From NCBI GenBank assembly GCA_937146645.1, contig CAKZRQ010000037.1, positions 248,001-312,000 of the forward strand: DNA of 64,000 bases, given 5' to 3'. This DNA comes from an uncultured Cyclobacteriaceae bacterium (lineage in GTDB: Bacteria > Bacteroidota > Bacteroidia > Cytophagales > Cyclobacteriaceae). Numbering within the stretch: the first letter of the stretch is position 1; every line of letters begins with the position of its first letter. Below, piece by piece: positions 61,319 to 64,000 of this stretch. The position numbers and the translations under genes are program-made. Under the pieces are notes generated by a model. That model did not search any database and was not told the origin of the DNA. It was given only the letters and a program-made list of their open reading frames with translations.

Positions 61319-62260
61319 CTAGGTCGATTGAAGCCCGAATTTTTTACGAATTTGCTTGACCAATACTTCATTGATTTTCTCGTAAGACTCAAACGTCCAA
61401 CCGGCTACATGAGGAGTAAAAAGGACATTTCTTCGAGAAGCTAATCGATCAAATTCTTCCTTTTGGACCTTAGTGAACTTATCGAATTTCTCGTTTTCAA
61501 GAACATCTAATATCGCTCCTAAAACCTGTCCATTGTCCATAGCTCGGTTAATGGTAGCAAAAGAAATCACCTCACCCCTGGCGGTATTGATTAGCCAGAT
61601 TGGCTTTGCAAAGCCAGAAATGACTTGTGAATCAAAGTACATACGGGTCTCTTCAGTTAGGGGAACATGAATGCTCAAAATATCAGCCCTGGATTGCAAT
61701 TCTTCCCAGGAAACTTCCTGGATTTCAGAATTGCCAAAGTCCTTTTTGTACTTATCGTAGGCCAAAACTTCCACGTCAAAACCTCTCAGTCTTTTGGCAA
61801 AAGCCTTCCCCATATTTCCATACCCGATTATTCCAACTGTTTTGCCCTTCAGCTCAATCCCTCGGTTACCTTCTCGATCCCAAATTCCTTTTCTTACTTC
61901 AGTATCTGCCTTTGATAAATGATTAAACAGCGCCAAAAGTCCTCCAATGGCCTGTTCTGCAACTGCATCCCGATTTCCTTTTGCAGCGTGAAAAAGCTCA
62001 ATGCCCCTTGATTCAACATAGTCTTGATCAATCTTCTCCAATCCTGCTCCTGCCCTAGCGATGAACTTCAGATTCTTACCCTTCTCAAGTAACTCTCTGT
62101 CCATTGGAGTTTTGGAACGGATAAAAATCCCGTCATACTCTTCCAGAATTTCCAGGATTTCATCACGCTGGATCAAGGGGCGATAGTCGGCCTCTATATT
62201 TATATCCGCGAGCAAAAACATAATGCTCGAGTGCATTTCATCGATAATAAGCGCTTTCAT
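61319..62260 (-). CDS. D-2-hydroxyacid dehydrogenase (phosphoglycerate dehydrogenase-like)
   Basis: 313 residues: nucleotide-binding 'VGIIGYGNMGKAFAKRL', 'DILSIHVPLTEETRMYF', catalytic Arg in 'WLINTARGEVISFATI', Glu in 'LDVLENEKF' and His in 'FTPHVAGWTFESYEKI'. No ACT domain, so it is the short form seen with SerA, glyoxylate or hydroxypyruvate reductases. Substrate cannot be chosen. It follows mgtE by 12 bases and ends just before the greA promoter without a visible terminator. Confidence 0.87.
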   Translation of the reverse strand: MKALIIDEMHSSIMFLLADINIEADYRPLIQRDEILEILEEYDGIFIRSKTPMDRELLEKGKNLKFIARAGAGLEKIDQDYVESRGIELFHAAKGNRDAVAEQAIGGLLALFNHLSKADTEVRKGIWDREGNRGIELKGKTVGIIGYGNMGKAFAKRLRGFDVEVLAYDKYKKDFGNSEIQEVSWEELQSRADILSIHVPLTEETRMYFDSQVISGFAKPIWLINTARGEVISFATINRAMDNGQVLGAILDVLENEKFDKFTKVQKEEFDRLASRRNVLFTPHVAGWTFESYEKINEVLVKQIRKKFGLQST

Positions 62261-62272
62261 GTGGAAATCCTT

Positions 62273-63640
62273 CTAGAGGTTTAAAAGTGACATTGCAACG
62301 ATGAAGTAAACTGCTAAGCCAAGCAGATCGTTCGCTGTAGTGATAAATGGGCCCGAGGCCAAAGCAGGATTAACTCCCATACGATTTAGAACGATTGGTG
62401 TAACAGTACCCATGAAGGAAGCCAATAAGACTACCGAGAAAAGGGCTATGGATACTACCATGGCGAATTTTGCTCCATTTCCATAAAAAAGTACCACCAT
62501 CCCAAATACAAAAAGGGCCAATATCAAACCATTCAAAATGGCTACTAAAAGACCTTTAAAAAATCGTTTGGATAAACTGTCATCAAAGGCAGATTTACTC
62601 GCTAAGGATTGAACCACCAATGATGAAGATTGAATCCCCACATTTCCCCCTGTCGCGGTGATTAGAGGAATAAAAAATGCTAATGCCGTCACTTTGCTGA
62701 GCCCTCCTTCAAAGAATCCGATGAAACCAGCACCCATCAATCCTCCTACGATTCCGATCAATAGCCAGGGTAATCGAGCCTTGATGAGCTTAATGACAGA
62801 GTCATTATCATCCACAGTTTCTGTAATACCTGTCATGGCCTGAATGTCCTCTTCAGCTTCTTCGCGGATTACATCAAGAATATCATCTACAGTGATCCTG
62901 CCTACCAAAACATTTTTAGCATTCACCACGGGAATAGATTCCAAATCATATCGACGCATTATTTCCGCTACTTCTTCCTGATCAGTATCAGTCTGCACAG
63001 AAATCAGCTCCTCTTCATAAATATCCTGAATCAGCGTTTGATCAGATGCCAGAACGATCTTTTTCAAAGAAACCCGACCAAGCAGATGCTGTCGGTTATT
63101 GACTACATAAATGGAAAAGATCTTCTCTACATTTTCAGCTTGTCTTCTTATTTCGTTGATGGTTTGGACTACCGTCCAGTTTTTATTGGCTCGGATATAT
63201 TCTTTCGCCATAATACCACCAGCTGTATCTTCCTCATACTTGAGCAGGTCGATTACTTGTAAACTTTTCGACCGATCCTCAAAATAACCTATGATCTCCT
63301 GGCTCTCTTTGTCCCCAAAAAGATTAATCATATCAGCGGCATCATCCGAATCCATCAATTCGATGTAGGAAGCCAACTCTTGATTATCCATGGCCTTTAT
63401 GACCTTTTCAAGGGTATCATCTTCAAGCTCACTGAGAATATCAGCGGCGATTTGCTTATCGATGGCCTTGAACACATAGAGCGCTTCATCCATGGATAGC
63501 TCTTCTAGCAAAGAAGCAATATCTGCTTCATTTACTCCCTCGAAGGACTCCTGGATAAACGTGTCGTTTTCACCCTCAATCGCAAACCGAAGGCTCTCCA
63601 GATACTCTTTGGATAGTTCGAATTGCTTAATGGTTTCCAC
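62273..63640 (-). CDS. mgtE: Magnesium transporter MgtE
   Basis: 455 residues: MgtE N-terminal helical superhelix (about 20-130), two CBS domains ('[20 protein letters not shown]', '[20 protein letters not shown]') that sense Mg, a plug helix and five transmembrane segments ('[20 protein letters not shown]' holds the conserved pore motif). Start is GTG at 63640, inside the end of rsmA (14-base overlap). No Mg riboswitch can be expected in such an arrangement. Confidence 0.94.
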   Translation of the reverse strand: METIKQFELSKEYLESLRFAIEGENDTFIQESFEGVNEADIASLLEELSMDEALYVFKAIDKQIAADILSELEDDTLEKVIKAMDNQELASYIELMDSDDAADMINLFGDKESQEIIGYFEDRSKSLQVIDLLKYEEDTAGGIMAKEYIRANKNWTVVQTINEIRRQAENVEKIFSIYVVNNRQHLLGRVSLKKIVLASDQTLIQDIYEEELISVQTDTDQEEVAEIMRRYDLESIPVVNAKNVLVGRITVDDILDVIREEAEEDIQAMTGITETVDDNDSVIKLIKARLPWLLIGIVGGLMGAGFIGFFEGGLSKVTALAFFIPLITATGGNVGIQSSSLVVQSLASKSAFDDSLSKRFFKGLLVAILNGLILALFVFGMVVLFYGNGAKFAMVVSIALFSVVLLASFMGTVTPIVLNRMGVNPALASGPFITTANDLLGLAVYFIVAMSLLNL

Positions 63641-64000
63641 GCGACTTCTCGATTTGTTGTGTTAGAAATACAAAATCATCGACCGACAACTGCTCAGCCC
63701 TAAGATCCATCAGAGCATGCTCCTTCAGATCGTCGGCAAGATCAAAAGATTTTAGCGAGTTTCTAAGCGTTTTCCTTCGATTCCCAAAACCTCGCTTGAC
63801 AACTTTGAAAAAAAGCTTTTCATCGCAATCTAATTTCTCGACCAAATTCCTTCTTAATCGGATTACCCCGGAATTAACTTTCGGCGGAGGGTCAAAGACA
63901 TGTGGGGGAACGGTAAATAAATATTCTATGTCGTAATAGGCCTGTAAAAGCACAGATAGAATCCCATAGCTCTTTTTACCCTTTGGCGAAGCGATCCTTT
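63627..64000 (-). CDS. rsmA: 16S rRNA dimethyladenosine transferase, C-terminal part (partial)
   Basis: The frame is open to the right edge; about 123 residues of the C-terminal half are present. '[20 protein letters not shown]', '[19 protein letters not shown]' and '[18 protein letters not shown]' are characteristic of RsmA/KsgA, which dimethylates two adjacent adenines of helix 45 during 30S assembly. The catalytic SAM-binding half lies outside the window. Confidence 0.95.
   Translation of the reverse strand, partial: RIASPKGKKSYGILSVLLQAYYDIEYLFTVPPHVFDPPPKVNSGVIRLRRNLVEKLDCDEKLFFKVVKRGFGNRRKTLRNSLKSFDLADDLKEHALMDLRAEQLSVDDFVFLTQQIEKSRGNH

Noticed and set aside
62273..63640. Magnesium riboswitch upstream of mgtE
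   Set aside because: mgtE starts inside rsmA, leaving no untranslated leader.

Overview
The window looks like an ordinary chromosomal stretch of a Bacteroidota bacterium, most likely from the Cytophagales (Cyclobacteriaceae/Algoriphagus-like; this rank is inferred from overall gene content). Supporting signs are promoters of the TTG-N19/20-TAnnTTTG type, genes without clear Shine-Dalgarno sequences, a 58-residue Bacteroidota histone H1-like protein, a serine-palmitoyltransferase-type enzyme for sphingo- or sulfonolipids, a DUF4369-like TlpA lipoprotein, a carboxypeptidase-regulatory/TonB-plug protein, a fused IcmF mutase and a bifunctional HisB. I see no rRNA, tRNA, CRISPR array, insertion sequence or prophage, and no non-genic stretch longer than 300 bases.

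Layout. 1-16.4 kb: end of an RND efflux adaptor; a minus-strand accC/DUF1015/maf operon; the divergent lipid acyltransferase and histone-like gene; a secreted M1 peptidase; a secreted VPS10-type propeller protein; an amino acid permease; a three-gene polysaccharide block (dTDP-glucose dehydratase, UDP-glucuronate epimerase, glycosyltransferase); and a small self-contained operon of two paralogous membrane proteins plus an XRE regulator. 16.5-32.2 kb: proC, TlpA lipoprotein, gatB, alaS, a D-threonine-aldolase-like enzyme with an SDR, the plug protein, arginase, argS, glutathione peroxidase and menA. 32.2-38.8 kb: universal stress protein, SUI1/YciH factor, SGNH hydrolase, then hisGDCB preceded by a histidine-rich leader peptide. 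38.8-49.8 kb: TPR lipoprotein, ATP-grasp enzyme, dolichol-phosphate-mannose-synthase-like transferase, LolC/E-type permease, NamZ muramidase, fmt, DUF4412 protein, folA, SDR, cinA and a 2-oxoacid dehydrogenase E2. 49.8-57.8 kb: a hybrid histidine kinase coupled to a Cache-domain lipoprotein, a small unknown protein, OsmC and IcmF. 58-64 kb: sugar symporter plus PfkB kinase, HIT protein, greA, a 2-hydroxyacid dehydrogenase, mgtE and the end of rsmA.

Metabolic threads: the biotin carboxylase, the E2 and IcmF fit branched-chain amino acid/acyl-CoA catabolism; arginase, proC and hisGDCB belong to amino acid metabolism; gatB, alaS, argS, fmt and rsmA to translation. The points that most deserve a second look are regulatory: a previously unlisted his leader peptide (27 aa, HHFHH near its end) with an almost leaderless promoter; a dense GTAAA/TTTAC operator over the XRE-operon promoter; a textbook terminator hairpin that contains the start codon of the Cache lipoprotein gene; a hairpin plus U-rich tract in the greA leader; and three TGAA(A)TATTCA palindromes ahead of namZ. 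No clearly new multi-gene system was found. The nearest candidates are the paralogous-membrane-protein/XRE operon and the Cache-lipoprotein/hybrid-kinase pair.
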